Source of the DNA: Anaerolineales bacterium | GTDB taxonomy: Bacteria > Chloroflexota > Anaerolineae > Anaerolineales > Villigracilaceae | DNA length: 64,000 nt | Reading direction: 5' to 3' | Assembly: GCA_015075725.1 (NCBI GenBank) | Contig: JABTTV010000001.1 | Location: forward strand, 3,038,001 to 3,102,000 | Part shown: positions 52,891 to 60,771 of the stretch, one piece after another | How positions within the stretch are numbered: the stretch's first letter is position 1 | Layout: each line of letters opens with the position of its first letter | The notes under the pieces: generated by a model | Databases searched by the model: none | The model's input: only the letters and a program-made list of their open reading frames with translations | What the model was told of the DNA's origin: nothing | Made by a program: the position numbers and the translations under genes

Positions 52891-54108
52891 ATGAAAGTAT
52901 TGCTCGTCGGTGTTGGAGGCGTAGGCGAGGCGATCGCGGCCATTGCCAAACCGCGCAAGTGGATGGAATTGATGGTTCTGGCGGATTACAACGTCAAGCG
53001 CGCCGAAGAGGTGCAGAAAAAACTTGGCGACCCCAAACGTTTCCCGGTCGAATTCATCGATGCGGGTAAACAGGCGGATATCGAAGCGCTTGCGAAGAAA
53101 TATGGGGTGGACCTGATCATGAACGCAGTCGACCCTGTATTCAACAAACAGATCTTCGACGCCGCATTTAATGTCGGTGCGACCTACATGGACATGGCGA
53201 TGACGCTCTCCGAGCCGCACCCAACCGACCCATTCAATCAACCTGGCATCAAACTTGGCGATTATCAGTTCGACAAAGCCAAAGATTGGGAGGCGAAGAA
53301 CCTGCTTGCTCTTGTCGGTATTGGCGTGGAACCAGGCATGGCGGACGTCTTTGCGCGTTACGCTGCCGACCATCTTTTCGATGAGATCGATGAAGTTGGC
53401 ATCCGTGACGGCGCGAACATCACCATCGAAGGCTACGAGTTTGCCCCCAACTTCTCCATCTGGACGACGATCGAAGAATGTCTCAATCCGCCCGTGATTT
53501 GGGAAAACGGAAAATGGTTCACCACTGCGCCGTTCTCCGAACCGGAAGTGTTCGACTTCCCCGAGATCGGACCTGTGGAAGTGGTCAATGTGGAGCATGA
53601 GGAAGTTCTGCTCGTCCCGCGCTGGGTCAAGACCAAACGCGCTACTTTCAAGTACGGTCTGGGCGACCAGTTCATCGGTGTGTTGAAAACACTGCACATG
53701 CTTGGCTTGGATAACAAGGAAAAGATCAACGTCAAAGGCGTGCAGGTCGCGCCTCGAGATGTGGTGGCGGCTTGTTTGCCTGATCCCGCCCATCTCGGAG
53801 ACAAGATGAAAGGGAAGACCTGCGCGGGAACGTACGTCAAAGGCTCAAAAGACGGAAAGAAACGGGAGGTCTACCTTTATCAGGTTGCGGATAACGAAGA
53901 GTGCATGAAGACCTGGGGTTGCCAGGCGGTTGTTGCGCAGACCGCATTCTCGGCAGTGATCGCGATGGATCTGCTCAAACACGGCATTTGGAAGGGAGTC
54001 GGCGTTCTCGGACCGGAAGCGTTCCCGCCGGACCCGTTCATGGAAGAGATGGATGATTACGGCTTCCCGTATGGCATGAAAGAAATGACCAGGGAAGCCG
54101 CGGTGTAA
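52891..54108 (+). CDS. Saccharopine dehydrogenase-fold oxidoreductase
   Basis: 405 aa. The N-terminal Rossmann motif is VGVGGVGEAIAAI, followed by LADYNVKRAEEVQ, the switch to NAMNA-like DLIMNAVDP, and GIGVEPGMADVFARY, a motif of saccharopine and lysine dehydrogenases. The C-terminus has KGVQVAPRDVVAACLPDP and YLYQVADNEECMK. Family members make or break a C-N bond next to a carboxylate, or oxidise lysine at the epsilon position. In this locus it could produce or degrade a carboxy-polyamine, or act on an amino acid; the substrate is unknown. A terminator follows. Confidence 0.75.
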   Translation: MKVLLVGVGGVGEAIAAIAKPRKWMELMVLADYNVKRAEEVQKKLGDPKRFPVEFIDAGKQADIEALAKKYGVDLIMNAVDPVFNKQIFDAAFNVGATYMDMAMTLSEPHPTDPFNQPGIKLGDYQFDKAKDWEAKNLLALVGIGVEPGMADVFARYAADHLFDEIDEVGIRDGANITIEGYEFAPNFSIWTTIEECLNPPVIWENGKWFTTAPFSEPEVFDFPEIGPVEVVNVEHEEVLLVPRWVKTKRATFKYGLGDQFIGVLKTLHMLGLDNKEKINVKGVQVAPRDVVAACLPDPAHLGDKMKGKTCAGTYVKGSKDGKKREVYLYQVADNEECMKTWGCQAVVAQTAFSAVIAMDLLKHGIWKGVGVLGPEAFPPDPFMEEMDDYGFPYGMKEMTREAAV

Positions 54109-54115
54109 CGTAAAA

Positions 54116-54155
54116 AGCGGACAAACGTGAGAGCGTTTGTCCGCTAATTTTTTTT
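54116..54155 (+). terminator. Rho-independent terminator
   Basis: A perfect 12-bp stem (AGCGGACAAACG, 54116-54127 with 54134-54145), 6-nt loop and a run of eight T (54148-54155) after the saccharopine-dehydrogenase-like gene. Confidence 0.92.
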
Positions 54156-54190
54156 GCGGGTGATTCCCGCGTTCATCAGTGGAGGGCACT

Positions 54191-55798
54191 GTGGAAGAGT
54201 ATGCGTACTCTGGGTTGATCATCGGGGGCATCGTCGTCATTCTGTTGGTCCGTTTGGCGATCGGGTATTGGGCGTCGAAGCGGGTGCAGACAACCAACGA
54301 CTATGTCCTGGCGGGTCGCCGCCTGCCCATCTGGATGGCGGCGCCATCCATCATGGCAACATGGTTTGCCGCGGAGACCCTGATGGGTTCCAGTTCTGAG
54401 GCATACAAATATGGGTTGCAAGGTGTCATCTTCGATCCATTTGGGGCGACGATGTGTTTATTCCTCTCAGGTCTTTTGATCGTGCGGCTGGCGCGCCGCG
54501 CACAATACGTGACGATCATGGATTTCTTCCAACAGCGTTACGGCACAACGATGTCGGTGGTGGGGACGATCGCGCAGATCATCGGCTATTTCGGCTGGAC
54601 GGCTGCGCAGATCGTGGCAGGCGGTGCGATCCTTCAAGCACTCCTTGGTTGGGATTTGTCGGTCGGCATGGTGATGGTGGCGGGCATCGTTACCATCTAT
54701 ACGATGGCAGGCGGTTTGTGGGCGGATACTGCGCTCGATTTCATGCAAATGTTTCTGACCATGGGCGGCCTGTTGATCATTTTCACAGGCATTCTCTGGG
54801 GCGTCGGCGGTTTCGATAACTTCCTCGGCATGGCAGGCGCGCAATACACGGATTATCCCTTTGCAATGGGACCGACCGAAGCGGAAGGATACCTCGGCTA
54901 TTCGGGCCACATGGGCTGGTTCTATTACGCCGCTGCGTGGATGGCGATCGGCCTGGGCAGCATTCCCGCACAGGATTATCTCCAGCGCACCTGCGCCGCC
55001 AAGAACGAGAATGTGGCGGTCAAGTCCACCTACATTGCGGCGTTTCTGTATATCACTTTCGGCGTGTTATCCCCGTTCATTGGGATGGCGGCTTACTCTG
55101 CGATTGGGCCGGATATCCAGGCGGAACAAACCCAATTCGTGTTGATCTCGATGGCGATGAAGTACCTGCACCCGATCCTGACCGCTCTTTTCGTGGCGGC
55201 ATTGGCTTCTGCGTTGATGAGCACCTCCGATTCGTCCATGCTGGCTGGGGCGACGATGTTCACCGAGAATATCGTCAAGGTCTTCAAGCCTGACCTTTCT
55301 GATAAAGCTCAACTGTTCCTGACGCGCGCCGCGTTGATGGTCAGCGGTGTGCTGAGTTTGATGATCGCGTTATGGGCAGAGACGATCTATGAACTGGCGG
55401 TGCTGGCGAACACCTGCATCCTTGTGGGTATGGTCGCGCCCTATGTCATCGGTTTATATTGGAAGAAAGCCAATCACATCGGGGCATTGGCCTCGTTCTT
55501 CTCGGGTTCGATCTCGTGGGGCTTGCTTTCGGTCTATTATTACAACGCTCCCGGAACCGGGACGTTTGCCATTTGTGAAGGCGATTTATACTGCTCCTTG
55601 TGGGATGCAGTGTATATCGCCTCGACCCCGGCGTTCCTCATCTCGGTGGTGGCGTTCATCGTGACATCGCTTGCCACGGGTAAGATCGACCCGCCCAAGA
55701 TATTGAAGAATATTTACGGCAAGCCGGTGGATATGAAACACGCGCTGGGCTGGAGTCACCTCAACAAAGAGCCGAAAGAGGCAACCGCGGCAGATTAG
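54191..55798 (+). CDS. Sodium:solute symporter (SSS family)
   Basis: 535 aa from a GTG at 54191, preceded by GGAGGG; another GTG at 54179 overlaps that site. About 13 membrane helices. The start LIIGGIVVILLVRLAIGYWASKR, NDYVLAGRRLPIWMAAPSIMATWFA and the mid part GGLWADTALDFMQMFLTMGG are typical of SSS transporters. It takes up an organic solute with Na+. In context this is probably an amino acid, amine or betaine-like compound. It ends at a 14-bp hairpin. Confidence 0.9.
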   Translation: MEEYAYSGLIIGGIVVILLVRLAIGYWASKRVQTTNDYVLAGRRLPIWMAAPSIMATWFAAETLMGSSSEAYKYGLQGVIFDPFGATMCLFLSGLLIVRLARRAQYVTIMDFFQQRYGTTMSVVGTIAQIIGYFGWTAAQIVAGGAILQALLGWDLSVGMVMVAGIVTIYTMAGGLWADTALDFMQMFLTMGGLLIIFTGILWGVGGFDNFLGMAGAQYTDYPFAMGPTEAEGYLGYSGHMGWFYYAAAWMAIGLGSIPAQDYLQRTCAAKNENVAVKSTYIAAFLYITFGVLSPFIGMAAYSAIGPDIQAEQTQFVLISMAMKYLHPILTALFVAALASALMSTSDSSMLAGATMFTENIVKVFKPDLSDKAQLFLTRAALMVSGVLSLMIALWAETIYELAVLANTCILVGMVAPYVIGLYWKKANHIGALASFFSGSISWGLLSVYYYNAPGTGTFAICEGDLYCSLWDAVYIASTPAFLISVVAFIVTSLATGKIDPPKILKNIYGKPVDMKHALGWSHLNKEPKEATAAD

Positions 55799-55806
55799 CC
55801 AGCGAT

Positions 55807-55838
55807 AGTGTGCTCCGGGTATTCACCCGGAGCACACT
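55807..55838 (+). terminator. Hairpin after the symporter gene
   Basis: A perfect 14-bp stem (55807-55820 with 55825-55838, loop ATTC). It has no following T run, so it may be a weak terminator or message stabiliser. The rest of the 222-bp gap up to the next gene contains only the promoter listed next. Confidence 0.65.
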
Positions 55839-55962
55839 TCCCTCGGGATGGGTAATGCTGAATGAATAAGGGGCAGCCGTCAGTTGGGTAAGGAAGCGTG
55901 GCGGCTCATGTAGGAAAAAACTTAATCGAAACTGCAAGCCTGTCGATTTCGGAAAAATCCAG

Positions 55963-55992
55963 TTGTGAAAAGCCCTGCCGATTCGATATAAT
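55963..55992 (+). promoter_or_regulatory. Possible promoter of the first AOR gene
   Basis: TTGTGA (55963-55968) and TATAAT (55987-55992) with 18-bp spacing lie 30 bp upstream of the AOR ATG at 56022, which has CGGAGG ahead of it. Confidence 0.5.
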
Positions 55993-56021
55993 CCGGTAAA
56001 ACAACTTATACGGAGGATGTC

Positions 56022-57932
56022 ATGCCGAACGGTTATAACGGGAAGATCCTGCACGTTGATTTGACGAACGGCGCGTTTACGGTCGAAGAGCCGGACGAGG
56101 CTTTTTACCGAAAATATCTGGGCGGATCCGCGATGGGAATGCATTACATCCTGCGCGATATGCCGAAGGGCGCCGACCCTCTGGGACCGGAGAACATACT
56201 GACGCTGTTTACCGGCGTGACAACGGGTGCTGCGATCTCGGGTCAGAGTCGCATCAATGCAAACGCCAAGTCACCGATCAGCGGCGGGATCGGGGATTCG
56301 CAGGGCGGTGGATTCTTCCCCGCCGAGATGAAATTTGCCGGTTTTGACGGAATTGTCTTGAAAGGAAAATCAGCGAAGCCAGTTTATTTGTGGATCAAGG
56401 ACGGCGAGTACGAGCTCCGCGATGGCGCGCATTTAATGGGCAAAATTACGGGAGAAGTTGAAGGGATTCTGAAGAAAGAACTCGGCGATGATAAGATCGA
56501 GATCTTGCAGCACGGGCCCGCTGCCGAGAACGGTGTGCTGTTCTCTTCGCTGGTCTCGATGTCGAATCGAAATAACGGGCGCACTGGCATGGGACTCGTG
56601 ATGGCGTCCAAGAATCTCAAGGCAGTCGTTGTACGCGGAAAGAAAAAACCGACTCTGGCGAATTCGAAAGCGCTGGCTGCCTTGAATAAAACAGGTCCGA
56701 AGATTCTTCCCGACAATCCCGATATGCCGGGTCTCGCTGAAGAGGGGACTGCGACCGTTGTTCTGTTCCAAAACACGATCGGCTCGCTTCCCACACGCAA
56801 CTATAACGAAGGTCAGTTCGAACATTGCGAAGACATCAGCGGCACGCGCATGAAGGAAACAGTGTTGAAAGACCGCGATACCTGTTATGCCTGCGTGGTG
56901 CGTTGCAAGCGCGTGGTCGAGATAAAGGATGGCGCGTACCGGGTCGACCCAAAATACGGCGGCGCAGAATATGAAACCCTGGGCACATTCGGCTCATATT
57001 GCGGCATCAACGACATGGCGGCGATCAATCTTGCCAATCAGATGTGCAATGAATACGGCGTGGACACGATCGCTGCAGGCGCGACCATTGCATTTGCGAT
57101 GGAATGCTTCGAAAAAGGCGTCATCACGAAGGAGCAGGCGGGCGGTCTTGACCTGAAATTTGGAAACGCCGATGCGATGCTCAAAGCGCTCGAAATGATG
57201 CTGAAAGGCGAAGGCGATCTCGGCAGGACGCTGGGCATGGGGTCGGAGCGTGCGGCAAAGAAATGGGGCAACGGCGCGGATGAATTTCTCATCACGGTCA
57301 AAGGCGCTGAAGCCCCCGCGCATATGCCTCAGGCAAAACGCTCTCTCGCGCTGATTTACGCGGTCAATCCGTTTGGCGCGGACCATCAATCCTCAGAGCA
57401 TGATCCTTACTATGAAGAGGGTGTTGCGGACCTGAACCTGAACAGGCTCAAACTGCTCGGTCTTGGGACGCCCCAGCCCGGTTACAGTTTGACGGAGGAA
57501 AAAGTCCGCTTCGCGTATTTGACCGAGGTCTTTTACTCGATGCTCGACTCGGTCGAACTCTGTCAGTTTGTGTTCGGTCCCGCGTGGACGTTATATGGTC
57601 CCGCTGAAACTGTCGAGATGATCAACGCGGTCACCGGGTGGGGGATGACGGTGGACGATCTTATGGCTGTCGGCGCGCGGCGGCTGAATTTATTCCGTGT
57701 TTTCAACGCCCGCGAAGGCTTGAATCGCAATGCGGACAAACTGCCGAAGAAGTTCTTCAAGCAATTGCAGGGAACAGGTCCCACCGCAGGGATCGCCCTC
57801 ACCCATGAAGAAGTAGATTCCGCCCTCAATGCTTATTACAAATTTGCAGGCTGGACGAACGACGGCATCCCCACCCGCGAGACATTAAAGAAGCACGACG
57901 TGGAGTGGGCGGCGGACTATCTGCCGGCATAA
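56022..57932 (+). CDS. Aldehyde:ferredoxin oxidoreductase (AOR1)
   Basis: 636 aa, full length. The N-terminal half starts GYNGKILHVDLTNGAF and has the cofactor-binding SRINANAKSPISGGIGDSQGG. The [4Fe-4S] ligands are Cys288, Cys291 and Cys295 (CYACVVRC) and Cys514 (SVELCQF), the same spacing pattern as the Pyrococcus enzyme. AVNPFGADHQSSEHDP belongs to the tungstopterin site. AOR oxidises aldehydes to acids and reduces ferredoxin. The gene lies in the amine locus before gabT, so amine-derived aldehydes are plausible substrates. Its own promoter and terminator make it a separate unit. Confidence 0.95.
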   Translation: MPNGYNGKILHVDLTNGAFTVEEPDEAFYRKYLGGSAMGMHYILRDMPKGADPLGPENILTLFTGVTTGAAISGQSRINANAKSPISGGIGDSQGGGFFPAEMKFAGFDGIVLKGKSAKPVYLWIKDGEYELRDGAHLMGKITGEVEGILKKELGDDKIEILQHGPAAENGVLFSSLVSMSNRNNGRTGMGLVMASKNLKAVVVRGKKKPTLANSKALAALNKTGPKILPDNPDMPGLAEEGTATVVLFQNTIGSLPTRNYNEGQFEHCEDISGTRMKETVLKDRDTCYACVVRCKRVVEIKDGAYRVDPKYGGAEYETLGTFGSYCGINDMAAINLANQMCNEYGVDTIAAGATIAFAMECFEKGVITKEQAGGLDLKFGNADAMLKALEMMLKGEGDLGRTLGMGSERAAKKWGNGADEFLITVKGAEAPAHMPQAKRSLALIYAVNPFGADHQSSEHDPYYEEGVADLNLNRLKLLGLGTPQPGYSLTEEKVRFAYLTEVFYSMLDSVELCQFVFGPAWTLYGPAETVEMINAVTGWGMTVDDLMAVGARRLNLFRVFNAREGLNRNADKLPKKFFKQLQGTGPTAGIALTHEEVDSALNAYYKFAGWTNDGIPTRETLKKHDVEWAADYLPA

Positions 57933-57958
57933 TGCATACTGCGTAATCCGTAACGGAC

Positions 57959-57996
57959 GGGGATGGAGTGATTTCGATCATTTCATCCCCTTTTTT
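57959..57996 (+). terminator. Rho-independent terminator with UUCG loop
   Basis: A 14-bp stem (57959-57972 with 57977-57990; two G.T pairs) closed by a TTCG tetraloop and followed by six T, directly after the AOR1 gene. Confidence 0.92.
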
Positions 57997-58028
57997 GCAA
58001 GAAAGGTTTTACGTTTCGAAAGAATCAC

Positions 58029-59309
58029 ATGAACCAACTCTACCAGGATAACTTCCCGCACATGACTCCCGCATGGAGTCGCATCTTCAATTTCGTCGCC
58101 GAGCGTGCCGAAGGCTCCTACATCTACACAGATGATGGGAAGAAACTGCTGGACTTCACCAGCGGCATCGGCGTGACCAACACGGGGCATTGCCACCCAA
58201 AAGTCGTGGAAGCGATCCGTGAACAGGCGGGCTTGTTTCTGCATGCCCAGGCGAACATCGTCATTCATAAACCGATGCTGCAACTCATCGAGGAACTGCG
58301 CACGGTTGTTCCGCCTTCACTGGATAGCTTCTACTTTGCCAATTCCGGTGCTGAGGCGTTGGAGAATGCGATCAAAATCGCGAAAGTTGCGACGGGAAGA
58401 CAGAACGTGATCGTCTTCGGCGGTTCGTTCCACGGGCGGACGCATGCCACGATGGCGTTGACCACATCCAAGACCATTTACCGCAGCGGCTTTGCTCCGC
58501 TTCCAGCGGGTGTTTATGTGGCGCCGTTCCCGTATGCCTTCAATTTGAATATGACAGAAGAGGAGGCCAGTCAATATGCGCTCGAGCAATTGGAATATTT
58601 GCTGGCATCGCAAACCGCCCCAAAAGAGACCGCCGCCATTTTGATCGAGTCGGTGCTGGGCGAAGGTGGGTATATCGTCCCGCCTTCGTCCTTTATGAAG
58701 GGCTTGCGTGAGATCTGCGATAAACATGGGATCATGCTCATCTTCGACGAGGTACAATCCGGGTTTGGGCGGACTGGCAAATGGTTTGCGCTGGAGCACT
58801 TCGGCGTAGCACCGGATATCATCACTGCTGCGAAAGGAATCGCTTCCGGCATGCCGCTTTCCGCTGTTTTCACCCGCACCGAGATCATGAAGAAGCTTGA
58901 CGTTGGTTCGATTGGCGGAACCTATGGCGGGAACGTGGTCGCCTGTGCGGCGGGAGTCGCCACCATCCGCGCGATGCGGGAAGAAAAAATGATTGAGAAC
59001 GCAGCGGAGAAGGGAATCCAATTGATGACCGGACTCCGCAAATTGCAGGAGGAATATCCGCAGATCGGCGATGTGCGCGGACTGGGTTTGATGGTGGGTT
59101 CTGAATTCGTCGTGGATGGAAGCCAGGCAAAAGCTAAACCGCTCGTCAAGGAAGTCATTCACAAGGCGGAAGAGAAGGGCCTGCTCCTGCTTTCATGTGG
59201 AACCTATGACAACACCCTGCGTTGGATCCCGCCGTTGAATGTAACCACCGGGCAGATCAATGATGGCTTGAAGATATTCGGCGAATCGTTAAAGGAAACT
59301 ATCAAATAA
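58029..59309 (+). CDS. gabT: 4-aminobutyrate aminotransferase-like class III enzyme (AT4)
   Basis: 426 aa. FTSGIGVTNTGHCHPKVVEAI, FANSGAEALENAIKIAKVATGR, GGSFHGRTHATMALT, the ESVLGEGGYIVPP segment, DEVQSGFGRTGKWFA and PLP Lys269 in TAAKGIASGMP are typical of GABA and acetylornithine transaminases of the GabT branch. It would convert 4-aminobutyrate (from putrescine) to succinate semialdehyde. The AOR1 and AOR2 genes on either side could oxidise aldehydes made before and after this step. Other omega-amino acids are possible substrates. Confidence 0.9.
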   Translation: MNQLYQDNFPHMTPAWSRIFNFVAERAEGSYIYTDDGKKLLDFTSGIGVTNTGHCHPKVVEAIREQAGLFLHAQANIVIHKPMLQLIEELRTVVPPSLDSFYFANSGAEALENAIKIAKVATGRQNVIVFGGSFHGRTHATMALTTSKTIYRSGFAPLPAGVYVAPFPYAFNLNMTEEEASQYALEQLEYLLASQTAPKETAAILIESVLGEGGYIVPPSSFMKGLREICDKHGIMLIFDEVQSGFGRTGKWFALEHFGVAPDIITAAKGIASGMPLSAVFTRTEIMKKLDVGSIGGTYGGNVVACAAGVATIRAMREEKMIENAAEKGIQLMTGLRKLQEEYPQIGDVRGLGLMVGSEFVVDGSQAKAKPLVKEVIHKAEEKGLLLLSCGTYDNTLRWIPPLNVTTGQINDGLKIFGESLKETIK

Positions 59310-59363
59310 TCCCGTCAGAAGTCGAAGGTTGGCATGACCCTTGACTTATGACTAAAAAATATC

Positions 59364-60719
59364 ATGACGGAACTCAATCGAAACAAGCTTACCGAGCTAA
59401 TAAAATCCGAAGAAGAACTTTTTCACAAGAATCACCCCAAATCCAACGAATTGTATGGACGCGCACGCAAATCACTGCACGGCGGCGTGCCGATGCTTTG
59501 GATGATTCGGTGGGCGGGGTCGTTTCCCGTCTTCGTCAAAGAAGCCAAAGGTGCGCACTTCACGGATGTGGACGGCAACGACTACATTGACTTCTGCCTT
59601 GGCGATACTGGGGCGATGACTGGTCACGCCTCCGAGGCAACTGTTAAAGCCATCACCGAACAAATTCAAAAAGGCATCACGCTGATGCTTCCGTACGAAG
59701 ATGTCATCTGGGTGGGCGAGGAACTTCAACGCCGCTTCAAACTTCCCTATTGGCAGTTTGCGCTCACCGCCACCGATGCGAATCGTTTCGCGCTGCGCAT
59801 GGCTCGCATGATCACCGGTCGTCCCAAGATTCTCGTCTTCAACTATTGCTATCACGGTTCGGTGGATGAGACGTTCATCACGCTCGACGAAGAAGGCACG
59901 CCGATCTCACGACCTAATAACATGGGTCCGCAGATCGATCCGCGCGAGACGACCAAGGTCATCGAGTTCAATGATATCGCTGCCCTCGAAACTGCCCTAT
60001 CTGCGCGTGATGTCGCCGCTGTCCTTGCCGAACCCGTGATGACCAACATCGGCATCATCCACCCCGAGCCCGGATATCATGATACCTTGCGAAAGATCAC
60101 TCGAAAATACGGGACTTATCTCATCATCGATGAGACTCATACCATTTGTACGGGTCCGGGCGGATATACCGCCTCATACGGCCTCCAGCCGGATTTCTTC
60201 ACCCTCGGCAAACCTCTCGCTGGAGGCGTTCCCGCCGCGGTGTATGGTTTCACCGAAGAAGTCTCGCAAGCCTTCGTCGCCAAACTCGCCGTTGACGATG
60301 CGGATGTGGGCGGCATCGGCGGGACGCTGGCTGGGAATGCGCTATCCATTGCGGCGATGAAAGCCACGCTGCAACTTGTATTGACGGACGAGTTTTATGC
60401 AGAAGCCATAAAATTGCAGGAACAATTCACAGCGGGTGTCGAAAGCGTGATCGCAGAATTCAACCTCCCCTGGATCGTGAAGCGGCTTGGCAACAGGTCC
60501 GAGTACTGGTTCCGTCCCACTCCTCCAAAAAATGGAGGCGAGGCGCATGCTGCCATTGACCCCGAACTGGATCGCTATATGCATCTCTTCGCGCTCAATC
60601 GTGGTATCCTGATGACGCCGTTCCACAACATGGCTTTGATCTCGCCTGAAACGACACAAGCGGATGTGGATTACCATACAAGAATGTTCCGCAAAGCGGT
60701 TCAGAGTCTATATTCATAA
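59364..60719 (+). CDS. Class III aminotransferase, distant GSA-like type (AT5)
   Basis: 451 aa. It has VFNYCYHGSVDETF, a DETHT active-site Asp256 (where other members have DEVxxG), and PLP Lys283 in FTLGKPLAGGVPAA. A loop about residues 175-200 and GGTLAGNALSIAAMKATLQ are also in place. The DETHT form marks a separate branch of the family near the glutamate-1-semialdehyde aminomutases. The substrate is unknown; it lies between gabT and AOR2, 54 bp after gabT. There is no obvious ribosome binding site ahead of the ATG. Confidence 0.88.
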   Translation: MTELNRNKLTELIKSEEELFHKNHPKSNELYGRARKSLHGGVPMLWMIRWAGSFPVFVKEAKGAHFTDVDGNDYIDFCLGDTGAMTGHASEATVKAITEQIQKGITLMLPYEDVIWVGEELQRRFKLPYWQFALTATDANRFALRMARMITGRPKILVFNYCYHGSVDETFITLDEEGTPISRPNNMGPQIDPRETTKVIEFNDIAALETALSARDVAAVLAEPVMTNIGIIHPEPGYHDTLRKITRKYGTYLIIDETHTICTGPGGYTASYGLQPDFFTLGKPLAGGVPAAVYGFTEEVSQAFVAKLAVDDADVGGIGGTLAGNALSIAAMKATLQLVLTDEFYAEAIKLQEQFTAGVESVIAEFNLPWIVKRLGNRSEYWFRPTPPKNGGEAHAAIDPELDRYMHLFALNRGILMTPFHNMALISPETTQADVDYHTRMFRKAVQSLYS

Positions 60720-60771
60720 TCCATAATCGTAATTTACGCATCAAGCTTTACGTCCTATGCTGAGAGGAATT

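Noticed and set aside
52843..53793. 316-codon open frame opposite the saccharopine-dehydrogenase-like gene
   Set aside because: Shadow frame with no recognisable domain.
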